From the NCBI GenBank assembly GCA_044360075.1, contig JBIKLA010000013.1:39542-103541 (forward strand): DNA of 64,000 nucleotides. Reading direction: 5' to 3'. Shown here in pieces: positions 53,230-63,085 of this stretch. The notes beneath the pieces are model-generated. The model was not told where the DNA came from. It was given only the letters and a program-made list of their open reading frames with translations, and did no database searches. Position 1 is the stretch's first letter, and the number at the start of each line of letters is the position of its first letter. Source of the stretch: OMII01 sp947467385 (GTDB taxonomy: Bacteria > Bdellovibrionota_C > UBA2361 > OMII01). The position numbers and the translations under genes are program-made.

Positions 53230-53882
53230 AAAATATCCGAAACAAACAAGGAGCCGCCTGCGGGCCCGGAAAAGGGAAATGCTCAGGCTCCACAAGGATA
53301 CTAAATTGAACGAACTACTCAACGACGAGGCTGTTAGAAGTGCGCTTGCACGGCATTTCTGCGCACTTTGTCCGCACATTCCGCGTAATCGAAAGGAAAC
53401 AGAGGTGCAACGCCGTTGTGTTTGAGGAGTTTTGAGTCGTTCCCTCCGCTGTAAGCGGGGCAGCGTGTCGCGCCGATCTGAGGGGTCGGTCGCTGTCATG
53501 GCGACAAAGCCCGCAAAAATGGCTGTTTGAAAAAGGTGATTTTTGGAGGGATCTGTCTCTACGCGGGGGGTTCTGTCGGTCTCGCGCAAGCGAGTCAGCT
53601 GTTGGAGAGGAATTCAGAAAACGACTCCGCATGACGAGCGCAAAGCAAAAATAAGTCAAACGGCATCAGGCGCTTATAAGAGCGGACGCGAGAGTGCTGT
53701 GCTTCTTCCGAATCCTGATCAGCCGCCTAGAGACTTGATTATGTTAGCGATACTTGAGCCGAACCAGCGAGCGGAGAGAGGGCTGGTCTAACGGGGAAAA
53801 CGGCGCCCCGACTGCGTTAAAAAACCATTAGTAACAGAGTTCGAACAAGACCAAGTTTTTTTTCGTTGGTAAGGTTCTCTCC
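53230..53882. other. Intergenic region upstream of the AbiEii-like gene and phosphohexomutase gene
   Basis: 653 bp between divergent genes. Several short overlapping frames (for example 53543-53791 plus and 53315-53659 minus) have no ribosome site or recognisable product. AT-rich sequence increases toward the right (TTAAAAAACC; AAGTTTTTTTTCG before 53883). Promoters for both genes should lie here but none is clear-cut. Confidence 0.45.
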
Positions 53883-55730
53883 ATGGAGCACGACCACCAT
53901 AGTTCCCAGCGAGACCTGCGCGCCGAGAAGTTAAAGCGCGCCAACCCTCCGCGTGATGCTGAGGAGCCGAAGTCAGCAGCGAGCTCGATTCACAATGCAG
54001 AGCGCGAGCCGGGACGCTGCCGCCACGTCGCGAGCCATGTGCTCAATCGCATCGCCACATCGAGCGTGCCTCCGATCATCCTCGTGTCAGGCTCTGATCG
54101 CGATTTTTCGAACTTGGTTAAAGCGGTCGAGAGTCACCCAGAGGGCCTCAAGTTTGACATCATCTCGCACTCGTCTCACGACCTGCTGTCGAGCGCCGAC
54201 AGCGTTATCTTTGCGTCGCGTGATGCACGCGGTGAGCTTTTTGGCCTCACGTCTCGGGACGTGCTCCAGGGGGTCCGTCACAGCCGCGCAACTGCGAAGA
54301 TCATGTTTGTGCGAGATCCGGTTAACTACGCGGTTGCAATCGAAGCCATTAAGAGCTTCGTGCCGCACTACCCAGTAGCGATGCTCGCGCTTCGCGACGG
54401 CCACACCCCCTTCGCCCCTTCGTCGCAGGATCTCCCGATGCTAGAGGGTGTTATGGATCCGGTCACGGAGCCGAAAGAGGCTGTGATCGGGAAGCTCCAC
54501 AGGCTCGCCGAAACATCAGCAGACGTTCATGCACACGCCGCAGGAAGGGTGCTGCGCCCTGAGGCGCTGCCGAATGACGGCTACCCGATTCCGCGCACTG
54601 TCTACGACTGCCTTGAGAATGTGCTTCTTCCCCGGGCTGAGGAGCACGGATTGAGCGTTCTCTTGCGCGGGGGATGCGGAATCGTCAGCTTCATGCCGGG
54701 GGCGCGCCCGATCTCGGAAGACATCGACTTCACCGCGCTCCTGCCGGTAAATGAGTTTAGCCGCTTCGTTGACCTCATCCGCGAGGTCGCGGGGGAGGGG
54801 CAGTTCGAAATCCGGGGAGATCCCTCAGCAGCATTTTCCAAGCGATCGACGTACGTGAAGGGCAAGGTTGAGATTCGTCACGGCGCTCCCACCGCGCAGT
54901 CGGAGGGGCGGGAGTACTGCGAGGTCTCACTTGATGCCGTCGCTGTGCGGCGCGTAAGCCATGCCCAAGACCTGTTTGCGTACGAGTTCAAGTACGACAA
55001 GGTCCTCAATCAGTACCATCACCTCGTGCGGCTCGAATCGGGAGCTGAGCTCGGCGTTGTTGCGCCTGAGCTTACTCTCATCGAGAAGCTCGTTGCGGGA
55101 CGCGGACAGGAGGCGGACAAGTACGACATCCTCGACGCGACGGGCATTATTGCCAACCAGCCCCTGCAGACTCACCTTATTCAGCGAATTATTGAGCGCC
55201 AGCGGTACGACGGCACAATCGACTCTAACAAGGTGTACGGCCCCTTCTTTGAGGGCTACTTCGCCGGGCAGCTTGAGGCGCTGGCCCTTGTTACTGACCG
55301 TCGCTTGAGCAGCATAGTAGAGCGGGAGGTCAGCAGCAGGCTGGAGGTTCCCGGCCTCAATCAGCCGCCCCAGGTGGTTAACCACATCCTAAACCCAGAC
55401 ACGCTCAAGAAGCTGGCCCTGGTCAACAAGCTTCTCGTGGCGCTTGAGAAAGTCCAGGGCGACATGCACAAGGTCGACAACCGACTACGGCCAGAGTCGT
55501 CGGCAGTCGGGCTGTGGCAGGAGTCTCGAATCAGCAACGGCGTTGAATGCCTCAGGAAGTTCCTGTACGAGTACGTAAGGGATCAGCTCTTCCGTGACGA
55601 TGTCTACGTCAGCCGAAGCTCCCGCTCATTTGAGCGCTCAATGCACAGGAACTTCTGGTCGTTTCCGGCCGGCACCAGGCGCATGCCCCCTCCGTCATCT
55701 GAGACCCAGGCCGATCGTCCCGAGGCGTAG
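53883..55730 (+). CDS. AbiEii-like nucleotidyltransferase with extra N-terminal domain
   Basis: 615 residues. Residues 1-60 are charged and probably disordered. Residues ~63-175 form an alpha/beta domain (PPIILVSGSDRDFSNLVKAV; KIMFVRDPVNYAVAIEAI). From ~240 a nucleotidyltransferase-like domain begins: LLRGGCG (GG at 263-264), SEDIDF (D280 and D282) and a third Asp in VSLDAVAV (D351). LTLIEKLVAGRG and ADKYDILDA follow, as in AbiEii/AbiGii proteins. Residues 440-610 are helical. AbiEii toxins block growth by nucleotide transfer to tRNA; no AbiEi-like antitoxin adjoins, so a toxin role is unsupported. Family call is by motifs only. Confidence 0.7.
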   Translation: MEHDHHSSQRDLRAEKLKRANPPRDAEEPKSAASSIHNAEREPGRCRHVASHVLNRIATSSVPPIILVSGSDRDFSNLVKAVESHPEGLKFDIISHSSHDLLSSADSVIFASRDARGELFGLTSRDVLQGVRHSRATAKIMFVRDPVNYAVAIEAIKSFVPHYPVAMLALRDGHTPFAPSSQDLPMLEGVMDPVTEPKEAVIGKLHRLAETSADVHAHAAGRVLRPEALPNDGYPIPRTVYDCLENVLLPRAEEHGLSVLLRGGCGIVSFMPGARPISEDIDFTALLPVNEFSRFVDLIREVAGEGQFEIRGDPSAAFSKRSTYVKGKVEIRHGAPTAQSEGREYCEVSLDAVAVRRVSHAQDLFAYEFKYDKVLNQYHHLVRLESGAELGVVAPELTLIEKLVAGRGQEADKYDILDATGIIANQPLQTHLIQRIIERQRYDGTIDSNKVYGPFFEGYFAGQLEALALVTDRRLSSIVEREVSSRLEVPGLNQPPQVVNHILNPDTLKKLALVNKLLVALEKVQGDMHKVDNRLRPESSAVGLWQESRISNGVECLRKFLYEYVRDQLFRDDVYVSRSSRSFERSMHRNFWSFPAGTRRMPPPSSETQADRPEA

Positions 55731-55738
55731 CTCGGCGG

Positions 55739-55762
55739 CCAAGAGGCCCTAGGGCCTCTTGG
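55739..55762. terminator. Perfect 24-bp palindrome between convergent genes
   Basis: Two 12-bp arms (CCAAGAGGCCCT and its exact complement) abut directly, giving a stable hairpin on either strand. It lies 8 bp after the AbiEii-like stop and covers the last codons and stop of the minus-strand fusion gene. No U tract follows on either side, so it may be a bidirectional hairpin terminator without T run or a transcript-end stabiliser. A protein-binding site is also possible. Confidence 0.45.
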
Positions 55763-57461
55763 TAAGGCTAAAAACCGAGAGCGAGAACTCTCGGATGCCC
55801 ACCTGCATACGCGGCTCCTCAGTCACCTCAAAGTGCCGCCCGAAGGACTCTCGGATGTGAGTCGTGCTCCAGCGCGTTATAGGCGTTGTGTACGTCTCGC
55901 CATCAAGCGTTTGGAATCGCATTGTGCCCTCGCCGTACAGGTCATCCGGCAATGAATCCGGGCTCAGGAGGGTGATAACTGCCTTGCCGCCGGGCGCGAG
56001 CACCCGAGCAAACTCATCAGCTGCATCCTCAAGCGAGCGCATGTGATCAAGCATGTTTCCAGCAAAGAGAGCACCAAAGATGCCGTCGCCAAACGGCAGG
56101 GAGTGTGCATCGCCGATGAGAGAGAATTCACAGGGTGCTTTGCGCCGGCGCTCGGCGACCTGGTTTGGCGAGAAGTCCACTCCGTAAAACCTGCCGACAA
56201 CAGGGGGCAGCTCTGAGCCGCAACCGATGTCTATAATTCGGCCTGAAGACTCTCGCGCAAGCTTTGTGCGCAGGTGCCACTGAATGCAGGCGACGCTCGT
56301 AGCTACCGGGTGTGCCTCCGCATCAAGGTACTCATGGGCGGCCGCGTCATATAGCTCCTGAGTGCTCACAGCACGCTCTGCGGGTGGCTTGTGGCCAAGA
56401 GCGGCCGGCTTCCTTCGCGGGACGAAGTGGAGCGGGCCAGAGAGTTGGGGTAGTGCGCCTTGGACGCCGTGATCGGGGACGTCAGTGCCGTCCTGTGTCC
56501 GGGAAGCGGGCCAAGGCTTAACCCTCAGGCGGCTAAATTCAAGCACCTCCTCGCGCAGTACTCCCCGGTAGACGAGCGGCGCACCCTCTCCGCGGCAAGC
56601 CGCAAGAGTGTTTGTGCGGTCGTCCCTGTAAAGCTCGGGGGCATCAGCCGCGTCGGCGGCCCAAATGAGCCCGCGAATCCCGAGGCTGCGGCAGCGGGCA
56701 AGTGTGGCAGGGCAAGGTTCGTGTGTGGAGTACAATAAGCACTCGCCGAGGCGCTCAGGCCCCAACTGCTTCAGCGCCTCAAGCGCTAGCGACGGCTCGG
56801 CTCGGCTTGCCGGGGAGTAATCGGATCCACGGAAGAGAAGTGAGACGGCGACTGGAGCGCCGTTGAGGACGATGGCTGCTGCGCCCGGATAGTCTTCTGG
56901 TTTCCATTCCGACTTAAGGAACTCAAGCACGCCCGCCATCAGCTGCTTGTGCGCCATCAACCCGCCCTCAAGCAGCGGCATCCTGTCGACGGGGAATGCG
57001 CCGAGCACCTGTTCTCTGCACGCTTCGGTGGCGTTGATCAGCGCACCAGGGCTGCACAGAGCCGCAGGCGGGATAACGGTCGAGATGAGGTCCACCGTTG
57101 GCAGGCGAACGAAAAAGTCCTTTGCCCAGTCCATGCGGTGCGGCTCTTCGATGCTAAAGCGCCCCTCAAGCCCCACATTTTCCCACTCCCCGCTGAACTG
57201 CAGGTCGAGGTCGATCGGCACCCGAGACTTGGCATCATCGCCGCGCCGACGGCCGATCGAGCGCTCAAGCTCGCGCAGCTCTGCCTGCCCATACTCTCTC
57301 GCCGCAACCACGACTAAATTGTGAAAAACGCCGGTCGCCGGAGGCTGTGCTGAAGTCAGGAAGACGCGTGATACGGCCTCGACTTCGAGCGCTTCAAGCG
57401 CTCGGCGGATATTGTGGGTCGGCTCGAAGTTTGACCCAATGCTGATAACGCTCTTGCTCAT
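55749..57461 (-). CDS. Three-part fusion: HPPK-like, deaminase-like and methyltransferase domains
   Basis: 570 residues. Residues 1-~150 resemble the folate enzyme HPPK (FolK): ISIGSNFEPTHNIRRALEAL, the metal-binding VPIDLDLQFSG (D84, D86), and EEPHRMDWAKDFFVRLPTVD in the place of the FolK VPH segment. Residues ~170-280 resemble cytidine/tRNA-adenosine deaminases but with R220-A-E in place of HAE and EPCPATLARC in place of PCxxC, so zinc binding looks impaired. Residues ~395-570 are a type 11 methyltransferase (IIDIGCGSELPP; GDAHSLPFGDGIFGALF; LAPGGKAVITLL). The start is ATG 57461, 8 bp after the preceding gene stop. Function unknown. Confidence 0.75.
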   Translation of the reverse strand: MSKSVISIGSNFEPTHNIRRALEALEVEAVSRVFLTSAQPPATGVFHNLVVVAAREYGQAELRELERSIGRRRGDDAKSRVPIDLDLQFSGEWENVGLEGRFSIEEPHRMDWAKDFFVRLPTVDLISTVIPPAALCSPGALINATEACREQVLGAFPVDRMPLLEGGLMAHKQLMAGVLEFLKSEWKPEDYPGAAAIVLNGAPVAVSLLFRGSDYSPASRAEPSLALEALKQLGPERLGECLLYSTHEPCPATLARCRSLGIRGLIWAADAADAPELYRDDRTNTLAACRGEGAPLVYRGVLREEVLEFSRLRVKPWPASRTQDGTDVPDHGVQGALPQLSGPLHFVPRRKPAALGHKPPAERAVSTQELYDAAAHEYLDAEAHPVATSVACIQWHLRTKLARESSGRIIDIGCGSELPPVVGRFYGVDFSPNQVAERRRKAPCEFSLIGDAHSLPFGDGIFGALFAGNMLDHMRSLEDAADEFARVLAPGGKAVITLLSPDSLPDDLYGEGTMRFQTLDGETYTTPITRWSTTHIRESFGRHFEVTEEPRMQVGIREFSLSVFSLTKRP

Positions 57462-57468
57462 GCGACGG

Positions 57469-59166
57469 TCACTCCGAGAACAGAAAAGCAGCCTGAAGAA
57501 TCTGACTGTATGGAAATACCGCCCGTGTAGCCCGAAGAGACATGAAAACAGAGAGCCATATCGGGTCCTCAAGTGTGTCGGAGCAGGGCAGCGAGCCTGG
57601 TAGGCGCGAACGCAGCTGGGCACGCAGGGCAAGCAGGAAGGCGGACTGCACCACGCGATGCGGGGTGGGAAGCGCCGCTCCAGATGCTCCGGCGATTCGG
57701 TAATCACTGGCGTCGAGCGCCTCCATTCGAAGGGCAAGAGGGGCCGCAGATTGCGCGTGCCGCAGCGCGTGCTCGATCCTCCACGGCATTCGGACCTGGT
57801 GAGATCTGAGGGCGTACGTCAGCAAGAAATGAACGAAAGTTGTCAGTGGAGCTGAAGGCCTCAGCGGAGGCTTCTGCGAATTAGACCACCCAAGACCAGG
57901 GTAGTAGCTCTTGATAAGCCAATGCAACGCCCGTGGGGCGCAATCCCTGTGCTGCTCGAGGAGTATCCCATGCCGTTCGAGGTGCAGGAGGGCCAGAGTG
58001 GCGTATCCCGTGTCCCACACTCGCGCGTTCTCGGGATAGAGACGCACGCCCTCGGGGCACGATATGACGCTCCACCACCCGTCTTTTGCCTGAGCTTCGG
58101 CTAGTTTGGTAGCCAGGGCCTGGGCGCTCTCGCGTGCATGCTGGCGCGACAACTCTGGGAGTCGCTCAATCATCGATAGCTCGGCAAGAGCCATAGCGCG
58201 AGTTGCCTGCACTACCGGGACGTCGTCGGCCACAGGGACTTTTCGCGCAGCCGCTGCGCCATCAGCAGGTGCGAGCTGGTCAAGTAGCAGCGGCGCTTGA
58301 GCCACCAGCTCTGCGGCGAACTTCGGGTGCCTCGCAAGCGCCAAAACCGCATCGGCACACGACCAGTGCTCGAAGGGCGCCTCCGTTATGTAGGGCTCAA
58401 GCAAGTGCTCGCGCACGAGCTGCGCTATTTCATCGAGCCTCTCGCGCACCGCTTCGCACTCGGTGCACGCAGGGGTCTGCGCTGCCGCAGCCGGGGCCTT
58501 AGGCGGATTCAAGAAGGCGGGGACATTCGCGCTGCGGAGCTTGTTGAGGAGCGGCACAAAGGGTGTGTGATCACGAGAGGTTACCCGTTCCTCAAGCCCC
58601 GTCACAGGAGGTCCGTTTGCCACCAAGGCCAGGGGCGTTGCGCTATTGTTGATAGACGCCAGTAGCCGCTCAATAGGCATGGGGGTTTCAATTCTTTTGC
58701 CGTCCAACTCAACCTCGATACTTGAAGGCACCAGGAACTTGGCATTCACGGCAACAATGACTGGGCCAGGCCGCCTCCTTTCGGCATTTATGCGGATGAA
58801 CATCCGTCTTGAGTGCGAAACTCCCCGCGAGTCCGTGCCCAGCATGTCGAGAAGCCAGTTGGGACATTTCGAGAGCGCGGAGTCGAATGAGGTAGCGAAT
58901 GAGGACTCGCTACTACTAAAGCCCGTGGCCGTTAGCCAGCAGTCACTCTCGGGGAGAAGGGACGCACACTTAGCTTTGAGGAGGGTGCATACCAAGCCCA
59001 TGACGCCAGCCGTCCAGGGGAAGGTGCCGGTGCGCCCGCTGCCGTGCGCGATCTTGCCGCGGACCGACCGGTACTGCTCAGAGGTGAGTGGACAGTCGAA
59101 TACGGTTGAGCTCAGCTCGACCGAGGCCCCTGAAGAAACGAGTTGCAGACGAAACTTTGCAGCCAT
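57469..59166 (-). CDS. Unknown protein with terpenoid-cyclase-like alpha-toroid features
   Basis: About 565 residues, no signal or membrane helix. The first ~240 residues are of unknown fold. The CxxC pair TPACTECEAV lies near residue 245. From ~330 helices and aromatic segments such as KDGWWSVISCPEG, DTGYATLALLHLERHGI and YYPGLGWSNSQKPPL recall the QW-like repeats of squalene-cyclase or prenyltransferase toroids; the resemblance is weak. The DxDD acid motif of cyclases is not seen. The start is ATG 59166. It is 8 bp upstream of the HPPK-like fusion, so one operon is likely. The 275 bp before it hold no clear gene. Confidence 0.6.
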   Translation of the reverse strand: MAAKFRLQLVSSGASVELSSTVFDCPLTSEQYRSVRGKIAHGSGRTGTFPWTAGVMGLVCTLLKAKCASLLPESDCWLTATGFSSSESSFATSFDSALSKCPNWLLDMLGTDSRGVSHSRRMFIRINAERRRPGPVIVAVNAKFLVPSSIEVELDGKRIETPMPIERLLASINNSATPLALVANGPPVTGLEERVTSRDHTPFVPLLNKLRSANVPAFLNPPKAPAAAAQTPACTECEAVRERLDEIAQLVREHLLEPYITEAPFEHWSCADAVLALARHPKFAAELVAQAPLLLDQLAPADGAAAARKVPVADDVPVVQATRAMALAELSMIERLPELSRQHARESAQALATKLAEAQAKDGWWSVISCPEGVRLYPENARVWDTGYATLALLHLERHGILLEQHRDCAPRALHWLIKSYYPGLGWSNSQKPPLRPSAPLTTFVHFLLTYALRSHQVRMPWRIEHALRHAQSAAPLALRMEALDASDYRIAGASGAALPTPHRVVQSAFLLALRAQLRSRLPGSLPCSDTLEDPIWLSVFMSLRATRAVFPYSQILQAAFLFSE

Positions 59167-59441
59167 CTCTCTTTTGTTCCGGCGCGCACGGAGGCAGTCC
59201 TGCCGCGATAGAACAGATGCCGTTCCCTCAGGTTGCGCTATCAGTGGCGCATAGCCTTTGCGAGATCTACGCACCGTCTGATGACGGGCGCCCTTGGAAC
59301 GACTTCTCGCAAGGAATTCTCCCCCTCCCGCAGGCAAACGTACCGTGTGTCCTATCAAGCACGGCAGCGACGAGGATTCAGAAAACGATTCGGAGCTCTG
59401 GTGACTCTCCCTCTCCTACGGAGGGCGCGCGGCGCAGGCCG

Positions 59442-60350
59442 TTAAAGGAAAGACCACTCCTGTGCGGGCACGTCGGGAAAGAGCCCCCGCTCCCCATGCC
59501 GCAGCGGCTCAAGCTGCTCAAGCGCCTGCCGGATCGGGTCTGCGCTGGCGCGGATCAGGCCAAGGATTTCGCATGTGGTGAGGAACCGCTCGGCCACCGG
59601 CCGGCCCCGCTGAAACGCCTTGTTTAGGTGCACCGCGAGGTCAAAATCGGAGAAAGACACCTCATCGGGAATGCCGTGGATGGACCACCCTTCGCCGGCG
59701 CTGACCCCCTCAGCGTAAAGCCTGACCATCTTGAGCAGGGACTGGCCGTGCAGGCTCGGCTTGCGGTGCAGCGATCCTCCCCGATAGCGGGAGGGGCGGA
59801 CCACCTTGCCGAGGCTGTCGAGCACACACAGCACCGACGCGGTGAGTTCGCCGCCGATAAGCGCCGCCTCGTTGATAGTGAGGTCGCGCGTGGAGAGGTA
59901 TCGCGCCATGTCCCGGATGATCTCGACTCGCGCCCCATACTCAAAATCCTTCGGCATGAAGCGGCGCGCGACCTGCTCATCTTCTGGAACCGGGTGTGTT
60001 CCGCGCCGCACCACGTCGATGTCACGTGGCTGACGCGCAGAGGAGCGCTGCAGAAGCGCGGCGAGAGCTTCGCGCGCCGCGCCGCCCTTTACCCCGTATC
60101 CCGCAGGCAGCCCGAGGGCAAGCTGAGACCCGCCCGGCACCGGAATTATAACGTGCTCTCCACCGTGCGCCGCCTTGAGCTCAACTCTTGAACCGAGCAA
60201 TGCCAGCGCCTCAGACACGCTCGCCCGGCTTGAGTATCCTTGGATGAGCTTGTGCGCCAACCCTTGGGCAAGCTCTTGGTCAGGAGAGCGCGGATGCTCA
60301 GAGAGCAGCGAGCGCTGGGAGATGCTGAGCGTTGAGCCTTGAATCCACAT
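59442..60350 (-). CDS. Poly(A) polymerase/CCA-adding enzyme-like nucleotidyltransferase
   Basis: 302 residues. The class II head-domain motifs are present: KGGAAREAL (GG at 89-90, R93), RDIDVV (D110, D112) and STRDLTINEAAL (155-166, counterpart of RRDFTINA). The C-terminal neck, body and tail of tRNA nucleotidyltransferases are replaced by shorter helices. It may therefore be a specialised nucleotidyltransferase rather than the housekeeping CCA enzyme, and the encoded CCA on the tRNA-Arg gene makes an essential role less pressing. It is on the same strand as the toroid and fusion genes, 275 bp upstream of the former. Confidence 0.75.
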   Translation of the reverse strand: MWIQGSTLSISQRSLLSEHPRSPDQELAQGLAHKLIQGYSSRASVSEALALLGSRVELKAAHGGEHVIIPVPGGSQLALGLPAGYGVKGGAAREALAALLQRSSARQPRDIDVVRRGTHPVPEDEQVARRFMPKDFEYGARVEIIRDMARYLSTRDLTINEAALIGGELTASVLCVLDSLGKVVRPSRYRGGSLHRKPSLHGQSLLKMVRLYAEGVSAGEGWSIHGIPDEVSFSDFDLAVHLNKAFQRGRPVAERFLTTCEILGLIRASADPIRQALEQLEPLRHGERGLFPDVPAQEWSFL

Positions 60351-60418
60351 CGGTCACAGAGGGAAACGGCGCGGGGCTGGGTAAGCGGCCGCAGCGCGCC
60401 CGCACCGCGGCGAGGGCA

Positions 60419-60910
60419 CTACTCACGAAAGTTGGTGAACTGAAGGTCGATGTCGGATGCGTTCGCTCGGAGCTGCGCGACAGCAGCCTGGAGATCGTCG
60501 CGCTTCTTTCCGGTAACGCGCACCTGATCTCCCTGAATCTGGGAGGTGATCTTAAGCTTGCTCTCCTTTATGATTTTGTTGACGCGCTTCTTCTCCTCGT
60601 CCGTGAGCGACTGCTTAACCTCAACGGTTTGCTTCAATGTGTCGCCGCCGGCGGGTTGAGTCTCGTTGAAGGTTACCGACTTGAGGCTCACTCCTCGCTT
60701 AGAGAGCTTCTGCTTGAGAACCTCCTCCATGGCGGACATGCGCATCTTGTCGGGCCCGTGGAGCAGGATGACCCCGTCCTTCTCATTCAGCTCGATGGTG
60801 GCGTTAGAATCCTTAAAGTCGTATCGCTGGGCGATCTCTCTCGACACTTGGTCGACGGCGTTCTTAACTTCCTGGACGTTGACCTGAGAAACGACATCAA
60901 ACGAGGGCAT
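60419..60910 (-). CDS. yajQ: YajQ-family nucleotide-binding protein
   Basis: 163 residues with two RRM-like halves. Family landmarks are PSFDVVSQVNVQEVKNAVDQ at the N-terminus, RYDFKDSNATIEL and KKRDDLQAAVAQLR near the end. YajQ binds RNA or nucleotides, and in Xanthomonas it acts as a cyclic di-GMP effector. The start is ATG 60910 with AAGGAGA before it. The 68 bp to the next gene downstream on the same strand could allow co-transcription. Confidence 0.95.
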   Translation of the reverse strand: MPSFDVVSQVNVQEVKNAVDQVSREIAQRYDFKDSNATIELNEKDGVILLHGPDKMRMSAMEEVLKQKLSKRGVSLKSVTFNETQPAGGDTLKQTVEVKQSLTDEEKKRVNKIIKESKLKITSQIQGDQVRVTGKKRDDLQAAVAQLRANASDIDLQFTNFRE

Positions 60911-61157
60911 GGCTATCTCCTTGCTATAGTGACCGGCGAGTAGTTGTACCTGATTGGTGGGGGTGTTTCACCGGTTATGTGTCGATCGGCCTACCTGCCC
61001 GCATTCCTGGCCCCTCTCGTCCGTCTGTCCGCCACCATCCCCTGGGAGGCGATAGGAACGAGGCGAGGGGAGGGGTCAGGTGAGGCGAGCGACCTCAACA
61101 AAAAGCCGGAAAAACATGGGTTTTCTGGGGGTTCTAGATCTTTCTCTCCGTGGGATG

Positions 61158-61187
61158 TTGACTTCCGGGGGAGCCTCTGGCTACTAT
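61158..61187 (+). promoter_or_regulatory. Candidate sigma70-type promoter of the rRNA operon
   Basis: TTGACT (61158-61163), 18-bp spacer, TACTAT (61182-61187). It lies about 380 bp before the 16S 5' end, a normal distance for an upstream rrn promoter. Further promoters may lie closer. Confidence 0.5.
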
Positions 61188-61389
61188 CCGCCTCCGCTTT
61201 GAGGGCAGTTTTCGAATGAAAAAAGCCTTCTTAGTCGGACGAGAGCTTCGGCGAAGAAATCGGTCGAAAAAGTGAAGATCGCATCTTGACTGGATCGAAC
61301 AAATAGCTGAAACTCTCCGGCCTGTCGCGCAAGTACTGGTGACAGAAAGTGCTGTAAAACAACTAGGTTATGGGTAGAAGCTGCTTAGA

Positions 61390-61414
61390 AGCTCAGGTCA
61401 CAGCGACCTGAGCT
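61390..61414 (+). repeat. Inverted repeat in the rRNA leader
   Basis: Arms AGCTCAGGTC and GACCTGAGCT pair perfectly (10 bp) around the 5-nt loop ACAGC. There is no following T tract, so it is more likely a leader structure than a terminator. Confidence 0.7.
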
Positions 61415-61569
61415 CGAGAGGAACGGTTCATGGTTGAACCAAACTCTAAGTCTTTTTAAGCGGAGCGTAGCTTTTCGGAGCAGGGCTCACTTATTTAAGA
61501 CTAGCAAGTGCTGGGCAATTAATTTCGTACGCATCTCGAAAGAGATGTGTTTACGTAGCAGATTTTCTT

Positions 61570-63085
<1,516 letters not shown>

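Larger units (their letters stand above)
60911..61569. other. Intergenic and leader region of the rRNA operon
   Basis: 659 bp between yajQ (minus) and 16S rRNA (plus). Short frames such as 60944-61219 show no coding signs. It holds a candidate promoter at 61158-61187, a 10-bp-stem inverted repeat at 61390-61414 and a small hairpin (CATCTC GAAA GAGATG) near 61532-61547 just before 16S. The leader is AT-richer than the protein-coding part. Confidence 0.6.

Noticed and set aside
53315..53791. Short frames on both strands between phosphohexomutase and AbiEii-like genes
   Set aside because: They overlap each other, lack ribosome sites and have compositions (Ser/Arg-rich) unlike the surrounding genes.
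60944..61219. 91-codon plus-strand frame before the rRNA operon
   Set aside because: No ribosome site, no family resemblance, and it overlaps the likely rrn promoter.
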